This document shows, piece after piece, positions 34,241-45,556 of a stretch of 64,000 nt of DNA. Numbering within the stretch: the stretch's first letter is position 1; the number at the start of each line of letters is the position of its first letter. The stretch comes from Strongyloides papillosus (taxonomy: Eukaryota; Nematoda; Chromadorea; Rhabditida; Strongyloididae), in the NCBI GenBank assembly GCA_005656395.1, contig SRSI01000043.1:705182-769181 (forward strand), in the 5' to 3' direction. The notes beneath the pieces are model-generated. The model did no database searches and was not told the origin of the DNA. It worked only from the letters and a program-made list of their open reading frames with translations. The translations under genes were made by a program, and so were the position numbers.

Positions 34241-34484
34241 AAAATGTTTTATTATTTCTCTTGTGGATGTTTAGCATACGTAAATTCAAAGAAAAAAATT
34301 TCTTATACACATGATAGTGATTACATCTTTGAAGTATATTTATTCCTCTATTTTACATATGATATTCTATTTGTATATTTCTATTCACTACTAGATTTAC
34401 TGGGAATTATCAATTAATAACAATATTATTAAGTTTTTTGCAATTTTAATTTTTTGATCCTGGATTTTCTATAACAAAAAGAAA

Positions 34485-35800
34485 TAAGAAAAAAAAATTT
34501 GTCTTTGACATAACTCTCTTCAAAGTCAATCGATTTTAATGGATAAATAGCCAAAAGATGTATTTTTTTCTAACTTAGGGGGGAAAATAGGTCTTAAATG
34601 TCTTGAGCCATAATTGGCCAAGTTATCTTTAAAAAACACCCTTTTTTAGGGCCTTTTTTACATAGTTTTGTTACTCGACTAACTCTCCTCAAAGTTAACG
34701 AAATAAATTGCTTTATATCTCATTCGAAGAGTATAATTCCAGAATAGTGCGGAAGCCTAATGATATTAGATTTGATTTATAATTGGCCGAGTTATGGTCC
34801 AAGGAGTGGTGACCATTTCGAAAAAACATTTTAAAAGTTAAATAGTCATAACTCAGTCATAACTTGATGAAAACAAATAAAGTAATACCTTTATTATAGA
34901 TCTATGTCTAACTTAAAAAATAAGGGTCTAATGAAGTTTAGAGCTCAACTACGAAAGAAGTTATTTTAATTTGAATGTCAACTTTTTTGGTTTTTTTCTA
35001 TTTTTATTGTAAAAATCAATTTTGTTCCAGACATAACTCTCTCCAAACTTGATCAAGTTTTATGGCCAAATAGTCATTTGATGTATTTTGTTCTAACTTA
35101 GTGCGTAAAATGGGTCTCAAAACTTATGGTCCATAAGTGGCCAAGTTATATTTTAAAAACATCACTTTTTTTGGATACATTTTTGCATAGTTTTGTTCCA
35201 GAAATAATTCTTTCAAAATCAATGAAATTTTATGGTTTATGACTCATTTGAAAGGCACAATTCCAGAATAGTGCGAAAACATAGCAGCATAAGGATTGAT
35301 ATAGAATTTGCCAAGTTATGGGTCAATGAATGATGACTATTTTTTTGATGAAAATGAAAAATTTAAATTGTTAAAACTTAATGGAAACTTGACAAAATAA
35401 AGTAAACATGATATTTTTAATACATCTGAGTATAACCTTAAAAATAAAACTATTGCAAAGTTTATAGCTTATCTACGAAACGATTTATACCAATTTTAAT
35501 CGTATTTTCCTTGCATTTTTCTGTTTTTTTTTTTGAAAAATCAATTTTGTTCCAGGCATAACCCTTTTCAAACTTGATTAAATTTTGAAGTTAAACATTT
35601 AATACATGTGTTTTGTTTTAACTTAGTGCGGAAAATGTGTCTTGAACTTTTGGCTCACAATTGACCAAGGTATGTTTAAAAAAACACCGCTTTTTAGACA
35701 CATTTTTGTATAATTTTTTACCAGAAATAACTCTTCTCAAAGGTAATGAAATTTTATGGTTTATGACTCATTTGAAAGATATAACTCAAAAATAAGAAGA
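34485..35800. repeat. 524-bp satellite units (two full, one split)
   Basis: The phrase CATAACTCT...CAAACTTGAT...CCAAGTTAT recurs with a spacing of about 524 bp: anchors at 34508, 35031 and 35556. The units diverge by roughly 15-25 % by eye. The third unit is interrupted at 35813 by the LINE and resumes at 39070. No coding content. Confidence 0.8.
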
Positions 35801-35813
35801 AAATTAAATATTA
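35801..35813. repeat. Target-site duplication, left copy (AAATTAAATATTA)
   Basis: The same 13 bp recur at 39057-39069 at the other end of the LINE. Next to it lies a short ACAAGATT repeat, as expected at an RTE-type 3' end. Confidence 0.75.
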
Positions 35814-38800
35814 CAAGATTACAAGATTGCTCAGTTCGGTCTTTCCTTGTCTTGGTTTTTCACTTTACGTGGGGGTCCTCGACGTGATGGTGGCTGCTGA
35901 GCCTCAAATATAGATGTTTTGATTATTTCTTTAAATTTGTCTCTATCCTGTGCCCATCGGTACCATTTGGTTCCCGTAGCTTCTTCAACTTTCTTCAGAT
36001 CGTCTCGCCATCTAGTTTTGGGTCTTCCAAGTGGTCTGGTCATATCGTATGGTCTCCAGAAGGTCGTTTTCTGCGCCCATCTGTTGTCTATTTTCTTGCT
36101 ATGTGACCAGCCCATCTTAGTTTATTTATTAAGGCAGATTGTACAATATCGTTGAAGTTCGTTTGTTTACGTAGGTCTTTATTGTGGATCTCATCTCTTC
36201 TTGTGACTCCGAGGATTCTTTTCTCCATCGCACGTTGTGTTACTTTCAGCTTTTCCTTATCAGACTTTCTCAAGTTCCAAGTTTCGCAGCCATATAACAT
36301 AGCTGGAAGAACCATGCTGTTGAAGAGTTGAGTCCTGACCTTGTGGTCTTTTAGTTTTTTCATGATTTCGGAGATTCTTCTAAACGCTAACCATCCTGCT
36401 CTTCTTCTTCGGCTGATTTCTTCGTCTTGATTGTGGTCGTTGCTGATTTGTTGGCCAAGGTATGTGTAACTACTCAATTCTTCAATACTTTCTTTGCCTA
36501 GTTTCACTGTGCTATTAGGCTCTTTCTGTTGACTTGTCTTGTTTCTAAGAACTTGTGTCTTCTTTCTGTTTATTCGGAGCCCAATTTCTTCACTTAAACG
36601 ATTTAGTTCGTTCAAGTTTTGTTCTGCTTCTTCCATTGTATGTGTGATTAGGACGATATCGTCAGCAAATCGAAGGTGAGTTAAGTGTTCTCCATCTATA
36701 CGTATTCCCTTTTTAGTCCAATCTAATTTTGAAAAAACATCTTCTACTACTGCCGTGAAGAGTTTAGGTGAAATAGTGTCACCTTGGCGGACTCCTCTTT
36801 TTACTTGTATTTGTAGCTTTTTGTGGAAGAGTTTGATTGTTGTGTTGCATCCTCGATTAATGTCTTTTATAAGCTCGACATACTGTTTTTGAATTCCTTG
36901 TTTGCTGATAGCATTAATAACGGCATTGATTTCAACGCTGTCAAATGCCTTTTCGTAGTCGATAAAGGTCAGTACAAGAGGGAGCTTATATTCTTCGGCT
37001 CTTTCCAGGATTTGGTTGAGGGTGTGGATGTGGTCTATTGTCGAGTAACCACTTCTAAACCCGGCCTGTTCCCTGGGTTGTGCTTCATCTAACGTTCTTG
37101 CGATGCGATTTAGTATAATCTTCGTAAAAAGTTTATAAATAGACGAGAGGAGGCATATTGGCCTGTAGTTCTTTATGTCCTCATGGTCACCTTTTTTAAA
37201 CAAAAGAACCGTTTTTGACGTTTTCCACAAGGTTGGAATTTTCCTGGTTCTCAAGCATTCTGTGAATAATTCTGCCAGTATTCTCCATAGATGTATACCA
37301 CCCGCTTTTAATGTCTCATTCGTAATTGTGTCCAGGCCAGGTGCTTTTCCATTTTTTGTGTTCTTCAGTGCATATTCTATTTCGGATGTCAGTATTGATG
37401 GAACTTCTTCATTGTTATCCTCCATCTTTTTTTCTTGTACATATTTTTTTGAGTTAAAAAGATCCGTGTAAAAACATCTGCATACTTCTTCTGTTCCCTC
37501 TCTGGTCTTGGAATTGCTTCCATCTAGTTTCTTCAGTGTCACCATCATTCTTCTGGCGATTGTAAGCTCTTGTTTGCATTTTTTCAGACTTTTCCGTTGC
37601 AGAGCTACCTCTTGAAGTTTTTAAAGTTTGTATGTATTGTACTCTTCTTTAATCTTCTGACGTATAAGTTTGCTGAGAAGAGAATATTCCAAGTGATTCT
37701 CTTTAGTATGCTCCATCTTGCGCCGTTTTGTAATGTTATCAAGTGTTTGGGGAGACATCCATTCTTTTCTACCACCGACAGCTGGAGTTGTTGCTGTTTT
37801 TTGAAGTTCCATTAAAGTTTCGGTTAATTTGTTTGCCTTTTCTTCTAATGTACCCTCAAGTTGCCATTCTGTGTTAATTACAGCTTGTTTTAAGATGTCT
37901 TCATCTAATTTTGTCTTCTCCAGTCTTTTTGTTTGAAACATTTTGCGCCTGTCTGCCTCTAGATCCATTTTTAGTGTTGCTCGGATGAGCCGATGATCAG
38001 ATCCAGAGACATGTCGAATTACCTCCACATTTGTAATTAGTTGTCGATCGCTTGATAGGAAGTAATCTAGTTCTGCAGTATGTGTAGCATTTGGAGCACG
38101 TCAAGTGTATCGCTTACCTTGTGGTTTTTGAAAGAAATTGTTCATGATGTAGAGCCGATTGGTTTCCGCGAAAGTAGCCATTCGTTCTCCGACTTCATTC
38201 CTTTCCAACGTGTTTCTCCTCTTCTTTGGCAATTCCAACTTTTGCGTTGTAATCTCTCATTACTATTGTTTTGTAGGTGGGGGTTTTCATAAGTTCTTCG
38301 ATTTCTTCATAAAATCTCTCAATTGCTTCTTCTTCATAACCACTGTGTGGTGCATATACTTGAATAATTCGAAGAGGTTTTGATTGACGTTTCACTTTCA
38401 TTTCTAGTACTGCTATCCTTGGGGAGACAATCTCAACCTTTGTGACTGTCTTGGCCAATTCTGCTTTAATAATAAAACCTACTCCACCAATATTGCTCTT
38501 CGTTTCTTCGTTAATTTCTGATGCGCCAAAGTGGTGTTCGTCTCCGTTTATCCATCTCTGGTATTTAACTTCACGAAGATGGGTTTCGCATACTCCAATA
38601 ATATCATACGTTGTTTTGTCAAGTTCTTTGTAGAGTGATACAATCCGTTGTTCTTTCTGAAGTCCTTCTTTCAGGTTGTAAGTTAATAGTTTTAATGTAG
38701 GCCGGCGAGTTCGTTGTTTTCGGCTATATTTTTGTCTGCACGCTCCTTCGCATGAATTGGCGACTTCATCGCCTCTTATGTCGCTTCGTCCATGTTCAAT

Positions 38801-39056
38801 GCCGCCATTTGAGCGCTCTATATTTGGCTTTTTCACGGTTGGTATAGTGCTACCGCAGCTTGTGAAGCTAGATGGTAGACCCCTTCATCAATACCAGCAT
38901 ATTGTTGTTGGGTTTGTAGGTCAGTTAGCTTTCTCTTCGCGGTTCCACCGCCATTCCTTCTTAGCGACGTGCTGGCATCGTAAAAGTTCAGGTACCCGAT
39001 GTTACACCGTAGAGCAGTTACACCTTTCCACCACGTTGAGGTTGACCAATGGAAGG
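35814..39056 (-). mobile_element. RTE-type LINE retrotransposon, ~3.24 kb, full-length but mutated
   Basis: It is bounded by 13-bp direct repeats and encodes, on the minus strand, an apurinic-like endonuclease followed by reverse transcriptase. Its length is close to that of full-length nematode RTE elements (about 3.3 kb). The 3' end carries two AATCTTGT repeats in place of a poly(A) tail, as in RTE. The region upstream of the coding frame (38840-39056) is GC-rich 5' UTR. GC content and codon use are far higher than in the AT-rich host DNA. It inserted into a 524-bp satellite unit. Confidence 0.9.
35831..38836 (-). pseudogene. LINE endonuclease-reverse transcriptase frame, disrupted
   Basis: The endonuclease part (38195-38836) has LLTYNLKEG, GVCETHL, IQVYAPHSGYEEE and RDYNAKVG (family GDFNAxxG). 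Its end, with SGSDHRLIRATL, lies at 37970-38028 after a frame change near 38195. A TGA near 38101 stands where RTE elements have Trp in the RxxTWRSP motif. A TAA at 37621-37623 lies between endonuclease and RT. The RT frame (36088-37548) has NYRPICLLSSIYKLFTK, FIDYEKAFDSV, RGVRQGDTISP and the catalytic FADDIVL. The C-terminal GRPKTRWRDDL...WAQDRDKF (35831-36115) needs another shift near 36095. At least two frameshifts and two stops make the copy inactive. Confidence 0.88.
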
Positions 39057-39069
39057 AAATTAAATATTA
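39057..39069. repeat. Target-site duplication, right copy
   Basis: AAATTAAATATTA, identical to 35801-35813, at the 5' side of the LINE. Confidence 0.75.
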
Positions 39070-39330
39070 AAAATTTTAATAAAAAATGAATTAAGTAGAG
39101 GATCAAAAGGTGATGACTACTTTTTTAGTAAAAATTAAATTTTTCTAATATTGTAATTTTATGCAAAGCTGTTTAAAGACAATAAAACTAAATTTAGCAC
39201 ATATCTCAAAGTGTGACATAAAATATGAAAACTAAAACGATGTTTGTAGATTAAAAACAAAAGAAGTTAATTTAAGTGTCAATTTTTTTTGCCATTCTTC
39301 GTTTATATATTTGTAAAATTAAGTTAAACA
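39070..39330. repeat. Continuation of the split 524-bp satellite unit
   Basis: It resumes the unit interrupted at 35813. GATCAAAAGGTGATGACTAC matches GGTCAATGAATGATGACTAT in the preceding unit, and the end (AGTTAATTTAAGTGTCAA...) matches the unit ends before 35011. Confidence 0.75.
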
Positions 39331-39700
39331 AGTACTTAATAGAAGAATGTTATTAAAATATTTATGCTAATTTTAAAAAATATAATGGAGAGTCACATAA
39401 ATAGTTGTTTGAAATGATTCAAATATTCATCTTTATTCACCTTTTCAATATAAATAAAATTCTTTTTACTAGGCAAATTTTTTATTTAGCTAAGCAATTA
39501 CAATAAATGTATACCTTATAACATTGTTCTCACACTCAAAAATATTTTGTATTTTAGTGTATTATAGCAATGTATAATTTTGTGTGCATAAAAAAATTAT
39601 TAAAATTTATCTTTTATAATTATTATTCATAACTGTTTTATTTTTCCCATTTTTAATAGTGACAAGTAGTTAATTGCCTTTTTAATTTTGAAAAAAAATT
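39331..39700. other. Intergenic, no gene seen
   Basis: AT-rich DNA separating the satellite from the two-exon gene on the minus strand. Confidence 0.5.
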
Positions 39701-40300
39701 TTTTTCATCTAATTTTTTCACATCTCTTTCATCACTTCTTACTTCATTTCCTCTTTTTTTCTTTTTGTCTCCTTTTTTTTCTATTTTTTTTTTGTTCTAT
39801 GTACTTTTTTCAGTTTTTTTTTTCAATTTAATTAAATCTTCCTCTGGATTATCCTTGCTTATTTCCAGCTCCTTCATCAATTCTAAATTTTAAAGATATC
39901 TAACATCACTAGCCTTAAACTTGCCGAAGGCGGGTCACGTCTGGCTATCCAAAATAAAAATCATGTACTAAAAACACTGGCAAAAAAAATTTTATTGGTA
40001 AGTATAAAAAATATTTACAATAAAAATATAAAAAAATTTTTTTCAATGAACCTGTTCATCCCTTCATTTTCTTTCATCTCTTCTGATAGCACTTCTTCTT
40101 GTCGTAAACCATCCTCTTATATTTCTGGCTGATATTCTTTTTTCGGATCTATACATACTCGCCTAAATTAACCTTGTAGTTTCTTTAAGATTTTTTTGAT
40201 TATGGACTTGATCCAGCCTTTTTTTTACATTTTTCTTCAAATAAGTTGTCCATCTCCTGGACATTAAAAGTAGAACGGATTCTTGAGTCTTTAGTTTTTT
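39700..40300 (-). pseudogene. Lys/Glu-rich remnants downstream of the 195-aa gene
   Basis: On the minus strand, scattered open blocks read MDNLFEEKCKKKAGSSP, then EEVLSEEMKENEGMNRFI, then NLELMKELEISKDNPEEDL and a Lys-rich run. They look like further exons or decayed 3' parts of the gene at 40329-40959, separated from it by stops. No intact frame and no recognised family. Confidence 0.35.
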
Positions 40301-40323
40301 TTCTTCTAACTCGGTTAGCTTTG

Positions 40324-40376
40324 CGGGTCTATACATATGTGTATTTATCGCCTATAAGGCGAGTATGTATAGACTC
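40324..40376. repeat. Nested inverted repeat (GTCTATACATA / TATGTATAGAC)
   Basis: An outer perfect 11-bp pair GTCTATACATA...TATGTATAGAC encloses an inner TCGCC-TATAA-GGCGA hairpin. Half of the same motif, TCTATACATACTCGCC, recurs near 40149. The repeat supplies the last codons and stop of the gene on the minus strand, so it may have truncated that gene. Confidence 0.6.
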
Positions 40377-40959
40377 TGACTTTGGATATTTTCCGTTAGA
40401 AACACTTAGCCACTTCTTCGATTTCAGTACCTCTTCTGCTGAAAAGCGGACCATGGTTTGCCGTGACCTGAAAATCCTGTTTTCTTGGACTTCTCTCCTC
40501 CTCACTGGACGAAGAATTGGGCCTGAAATATCAATAATATCTTGCTGAATATTATCATAGCTGTATTCCACAATCCCTATTCTTTCATCTTCAAATTCAA
40601 AGCTGTTATCCCTTGGTACTGGTGGGATATCAAAGCTTTCATTCCTATATGACGTTGTTCTGACTCCTCTACTAATTCTTCCGCCATTTGATTGCATTTG
40701 ATTATTTATCTTCTCTTTCACTCGGAGAACAGCTTCATGTGGAATTTCTCCATCTGGATAGCTGTTTATTTCGTTAATGGCACACTAAAAAACCATAAAT
40801 TATATAGTTAAATATTCAAAAACATACCTGAATAACTGGATCTGATGAATACCTACTATCGTTGCCAATTTTTGAAACTAAATATCTGAAGACATCATCA
40901 TATGCTTTTTTATTTTGAGTCTTTGGTCTGATTATAACTTCCCAGGTGGCTAAATCCAT
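40329..40959 (-). CDS. Two-exon gene of unknown function (195 aa)
   Basis: Exon 1 (40828-40959) starts MDLATWEVIIRPKTQNKKAY and ends DPVIQ at a GTATGT donor. A 43-nt intron (40785-40827) leads to exon 2 (40329-40784), which starts CAINEINSYPDGEIPHEAV; the junction is phase 0 and both splice sites are canonical. The product has no signal peptide. It is mixed-charge with an Arg-rich segment (PILRPVRRREVQ) and RFSAEEVLKSKKWLSVSNGKYPKS, which gives a nuclear or cytosolic impression. I do not recognise the family. The last residues (LIGDKYTYV) come from an inverted repeat, so the natural C-terminus may have been longer. It is the only model between 31.5 and 48 kb without a lesion. Confidence 0.6.
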
Positions 40960-41420
40960 TATTAGAGAATTAGTGGTTAATATATTTCTAAAATAAATAT
41001 AAAATAAAAAACTATTACAAATTTATATTCTATTAACTGGTCTATTTATAATAGTGCAAACCATTTTTTACTTATATATATGCATAAATGTGTAAGCTCT
41101 GTTAGCTGATAGAATGTTCGGGAATATCTTTAAAAATATATAAAAATTCTTTTGTAAGTTAACTTTAGTTAATAGAAAAATTTTTCGTGAACTTTGATAT
41201 TATACTATATATTATTGAAGAAGGAACTACGACGTTACATATTATGTGGGCCTTACAAATAGATTTCAAGGTGATAGCTTCAAAAGGATTTTTTAACTAA
41301 TTTTTGTTTAGAAAAATAAAAAATCAAACTATACTTAATTAAAAATTTTTATTAAATTAAAATATATGTTATAAGTAATTTAAAAAAGGCCTCACGGAAC
41401 TGGGGGTCGAAGTAATGGAT
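40960..41420. other. Intergenic, no gene seen
   Basis: AT-rich flank upstream of the 195-aa gene; no promoter motif stands out. Confidence 0.5.
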
Positions 41421-42041
41421 TCATAAAATTAAACAACATAATGCATTAAAATAATCAAATTCATAATTATCAATCAAAAGTTCTCTGATACTCTTTGTCG
41501 GCTCCTCATCTTTAACTTGTTTCTTAGGTTCCACGTTAGCAGGAATCTCCTTACAATAGTCTTCAAAATGTTCAGACAACTCATTCCCCATACTCTCAAT
41601 GTGTTTTCCAAGAGCAGTAAATGCATCTCTCATACCACGGTGTTCCTCAGCCTTTGTCTGTGCCACCACTTTTTTTATAGTTGATGAAATTCCTGATCAA
41701 CTTATTTCTAATATCGATGTTTTTACCATCTAGACAATTTGTCGATACCGTTTTTGGTACGGCTTTAAGGATGTAGGTGAAATTTGCCAAAATATTCTAG
41801 TCACATGAAATTTTGTCATCTTTTAATGAATCTACGTAGAGGTATGTCAAGTCTTCACCACTCGAAAGTTCACCCTTCTCAAAAAGTCTTGTTAAACCTG
41901 ACCATATAATTTGTGGAATTTTATCAAAATCCTTTGATATGATACTCTTAATTTATTATTTATTATTCTACACATCTGATGTGCTTCATAATAATTTTTA
42001 TCGTTTAAAGAATCATCTAATCCTTTTAGTAGCTTCCCAAT
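41421..42041 (-). pseudogene. GET4 (TRC35)-like pseudogene fragment
   Basis: After a plausible acceptor (TTTTTAAG ending 42042) the minus strand reads IGKLLKGLDD then KNYYEAHQMCRII, matching the YYEAHQM motif near the N-terminus of GET4, the subunit of the tail-anchored-protein targeting and BAG6 complex. After a frameshift it continues SGLTRLFEKGELSSGEDLTY and NILANFTYILKAVP, matching the family's SGALLFF...ADL and following helices, with a TAG in between. An open frame at 41421-41669 (AEEHRGMRDAFTALGKHIES...) follows directly, but I cannot place it in GET4; it may be another gene's remnant. Several lesions exclude function. The assignment rests on motif recall only. Confidence 0.55.
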
Positions 42042-42079
42042 CTTAAAAATAATTTAAAATAAATGTACTATGGTAACCT

Positions 42080-42985
42080 ACTCTGGCCATATTTCAGAAT
42101 CTCTTAAGTTTTGTTTCTATGAAGATGGTTTATTTTTTTATCCACCTTTTTGTCTTGATCTCTTATTACCATTAACTTTGTTTGAAGTATTTGTTGGGGA
42201 TCTAACCCTAATATCATTTTCTTTTTTACTTTTAGAATTTTTAATTGACTTTAATTCTTTGAATTGACTCCAACATCAAGAGAAGTGCCAGATAATCCTT
42301 ACACTAAAATTTTCTTCTTTATTAAACGATTTCTCACTACAAGAATTTTCTTCCCCAACATTTCTTGGATGAACTTTCAACATTCCACTTCATGTTTTCC
42401 TAATTTGATTGATTTCGTTTGTATTTTGTTGACGCCATCTGAATGAAGATTTTTTTTGACTGAACCTTTCATTGACTTATCTCTCATGCTTTTAATTTCT
42501 TTAACACTAACTCTTTCAAAGAATTTCTCATCCATTACATATACAGATTTTTCCATACTTAGTCCATTATTCTTATCTATCCTGGATGACTCTTTCCCAT
42601 GAGGTATTTTGTTCCAATAATAGTCTGTTTATCGATAATACAACTAAAAAATATAATGTCAAAAGCACATCATCAGATAAAAGCACTCTCGAAGGTAAAT
42701 ATAAATATAAAAACTTACCCTTTTATTTTTTCTCAATCTGCGACGCCAACCCGAGTGGTAGTACGATCATTCTTCAATTCCTTAGAACTATTCTTAGTTA
42801 CTATTTTCTTCCTTCCTTGAAGAGTAGATTATTCTTTTCCATTGTTGTTGTCATCATCTGAAAATAACATTTTTCGTTCACTTTTCCTGCCACCATGTTT
42901 GTGTATCTTTTCATTACCACTATCTGAGCAAGATGAAGACGAGGAAGCAATAATTGACGATACCAACACTAACATCTTGAAGATC
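42080..42985 (-). pseudogene. Lys/Ser-rich (nuclear-like) protein pseudogene
   Basis: Minus-strand blocks in alternating frames read SDSGNEKIHKHGGRKSERKM, then after an intron-like gap ESSRIDKNNGLSMEKSVYVM, then SVKEIKSMRDKSMKGSVKK, and finally ENDIRVRSPTNTSNKVNGNK. Composition is basic and Ser-rich with no known domain. Stops and frame changes separate the blocks. It may be the 5' part of the same transcript unit as the GET4-like remnant, but the two have unrelated composition. Confidence 0.45.
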
Positions 42986-42989
42986 AATC

Positions 42990-43486
42990 TTTAATAATAT
43001 TTATTTCTTGTACTATATTGAGACATTCTTGACTTTATCTTCAAGGACCAATTTGTTGTCACCAATTGTAAGAAGACCTCCTTAGTGAGCTCACTTTTAA
43101 CATAAATATGATCAAAGATATAAAAATAATAATGACATCAGTATATACATTTTACCAGAAACATTCTTGGTATTTATCTTCACAAGAAGCAGTAAACATG
43201 CTTTGAAAAGCGATAAAGATCTATAATAGTTTGACTTTTTCTATCTTTACTACTATTGTACATAAAAATAAAACATTTTTAATTACAAACAAATGTTTTT
43301 TAAGTAAATAAATAAGTATAAGATTTTGTCTAATTATTGAATCCATCATAGGATACTCCGTAATTCTTTCTTTTACAAGTCTTCTATATATTTATAGAAG
43401 ATAATATGATTTATTCTGTATTTTTTGACTTTATTAGTTCTTCGTTTCTAAGGTTAAATTGATGTTATTTGACTTTTTTCAATACG
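42990..43486. other. Intergenic, no gene recognised
   Basis: Lies between the basic and the acidic pseudogene remnants; nothing supported. Confidence 0.4.
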
Positions 43487-43795
43487 CTAAATATTTCTAA
43501 AGGATTTTATAGGATCCTCCTTCTTTACAGTATTATTTTTTGTATCGTTATTTGTAAATGCTTTTCTCATTATATTTAAAAATTCATCTATTCGCATATT
43601 ATCTTCATCACATTCTGGTTCTTTATCTTTATAACACTCTATTTCTTTATCTTCATTCCCTTCGTTTTCACTATCATCGTCCAATTCTTGTTCTTCATCT
43701 CATTGTCTTTCATTGTCTTCATCCGATCCTAGTCCACCATCTTTATTAAATTCTTGTCTCTCATCTTCATCCAATTTTAGTTTTTATATACGAGT
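43487..43795 (-). pseudogene. Acidic low-complexity protein remnant
   Basis: The minus strand reads KLDEDERQEFNKDGG, then a TGA, then DEEQELDDDSENEGNEDKE and IECYKDKEPECDEDNMRIDE, ending at a stop at 43487. The Asp/Glu-rich composition continues across the TGA in one frame, so the stop is a lesion in a once longer frame. Function unknown. Confidence 0.5.
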
Positions 43796-43925
43796 CTCTA
43801 TTCTTCTATTTAAAACTACTAAAATTTTCGAATGGTCTCGCCACGGAAAAAAAAAAGCAAAATAGCATTTATACGTTCATCTAAATTTCTATACTAATTT
43901 TAGGTGAAATAGCGTGTCGCCTATC

Positions 43926-45183
43926 ATGTTTAGCCCTGGCGTCTTGAAGAAAGAGGATTTTGCTGAAATGATTCATGACAAAAATCGGAAAATCAAACAA
44001 AACGACATCGTAAGTTCATAAGTAGTCGAAAATTACTTTTACTTTAAGCATATACAATATTTAGAAGCAACAATAAAAGCTCAAAATGCTGAAATTGATA
44101 GTTATAGGAATTCTTTAGCTTCATTAACGGATAAGAATATTACATTAGAAGAAAAAAATTGTGCTCTTGAAAAATCAATTCAAACATTCACTTTTGAATG
44201 AACTTGAAGATAAGATTAAAGAGTGTACAAAAAAGGAAAACAAAATAGAAGAACTGACAACTCAAAATATAAATCTGAGGTCCTGGATCGATATTATTTT
44301 GAAAGAGTTACAAGATTGTAAATCTTCAGATGAGTCCAAAGCATCTTTCAATGAGACTCTAATTGATATTCTCCATTCTTCCATCTGCTCAGAAAGCAAT
44401 GTGTCAGCATATTATAGTCCTACAGAATATGACGATTTGGTAGAACGTTTAGCAAAGAAGGATATTGAGATAAAAAAGTTAACGGGTGAGGTGGAATGCT
44501 TAAGATATGAAAAAACTACAATGTCTTCTGAATTGAATACGTTAAAGGATAAACTTGAAGAAATTGACAATAACTTTAACGATAATCTACTCCTACGACC
44601 ATCTCTTGAAAGAATTAGCTTAACAAATCTAATGAATCTTAATGAAGAACATTTAAAAGTTCCACAAAGGGACATAAGTATAGCAACAGAAATGTCTGGA
44701 AATATTCAATTTATGGATCCAACCATTCGGGTTGAGGGGGAACATTTTAAAAAAAAAATTAAAGAACTTGAAATGCGACTATTTGAATGTAACCAAAAAT
44801 TACACGAAACTATCGCGACCATGAAATCTCATCAATGCCAAATTAGTTATAAAGATGGAATTGAGGAGGATAATACACAATCTTCAATAGAAGAAGGTGT
44901 AAATGAGAAATGTTTTATTGACTTGGAGAAAACTAAGAAGGCACGTGTAGAAAAAATTAAAAGTTTGGAGGATGTTAATGAATACCTTAAAGCTGAACTT
45001 CTGCCGTCGACCAAACAGAAAAATGATAAAATGGGAGACAGAAAAAGTTCATTCCATTCAAAAAACACTTTAATCACAATAGTTGATTTCATAGTTGTAG
45101 CACTCAAACCTTTTTTTTAATTCAATTATCAGGGAATTACAATGCTTGAAGAAAAATTTATGTACCTTTCTGAAATTAAACCG
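43926..45183 (+). pseudogene. Coiled-coil protein gene A, probably broken
   Basis: It starts MFSPGVLKKEDFAEMIHDKN with a donor at 44010. The downstream exon (44065 on) keeps a coiled-coil frame (EATIKAQNAEIDSYRNSL) only if the intron is 1 nt off from the AG. It then needs a shift near 44190 to enter the 319-codon open block (44161-45120), rich in Leu/Glu/Lys heptads (DLVERLAKKDIEIKKLTGEV). A further exon-like piece at 45133-45183 reads GITMLEEKFMYLSEIKP between AG and GT. No known family is recognised. Two frame problems suggest decay, but one exon is long and clean, so a partly wrong model is possible. Confidence 0.5.
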
Positions 45184-45556
45184 GTAATTTATTTTAACAT
45201 CTAACAATTACACAAAGCATAAACATTTATTTGAAATAAAATTTTATCACTTGTTTACCCTGTACTTTATCATTTTAAAAATTTGAATATAAAGAATTAA
45301 TTAATTAATCACTATTTCATTCTTTAAATAGACGTTAAATTAAGAGGAATTTCTAGAAGTGTAATCATTACTACAATATTTTCATTGAGAACTCTTGAAT
45401 TACCAAAAAAAACCCAATCACTTTGTTATCGTGATAAAACATTAAGAGAGACATGTAATACCATTACTTATTTAGGCGTGGATTAACTATGTCATTTGCA
45501 ACAAATAGTTGTTTTTTTCCCAGAATCTCTACTGTACGTAGCGTGGCAAGATAAGA
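45184..45556. other. Spacer between the two coiled-coil genes
   Basis: AT-rich with no coding features; it could be an intron if A and B are one gene. Confidence 0.4.

Noticed and set aside
36823..39089. Plus-strand open frames over the LINE
   Set aside because: Antisense shadows of the GC-rich LINE coding region.
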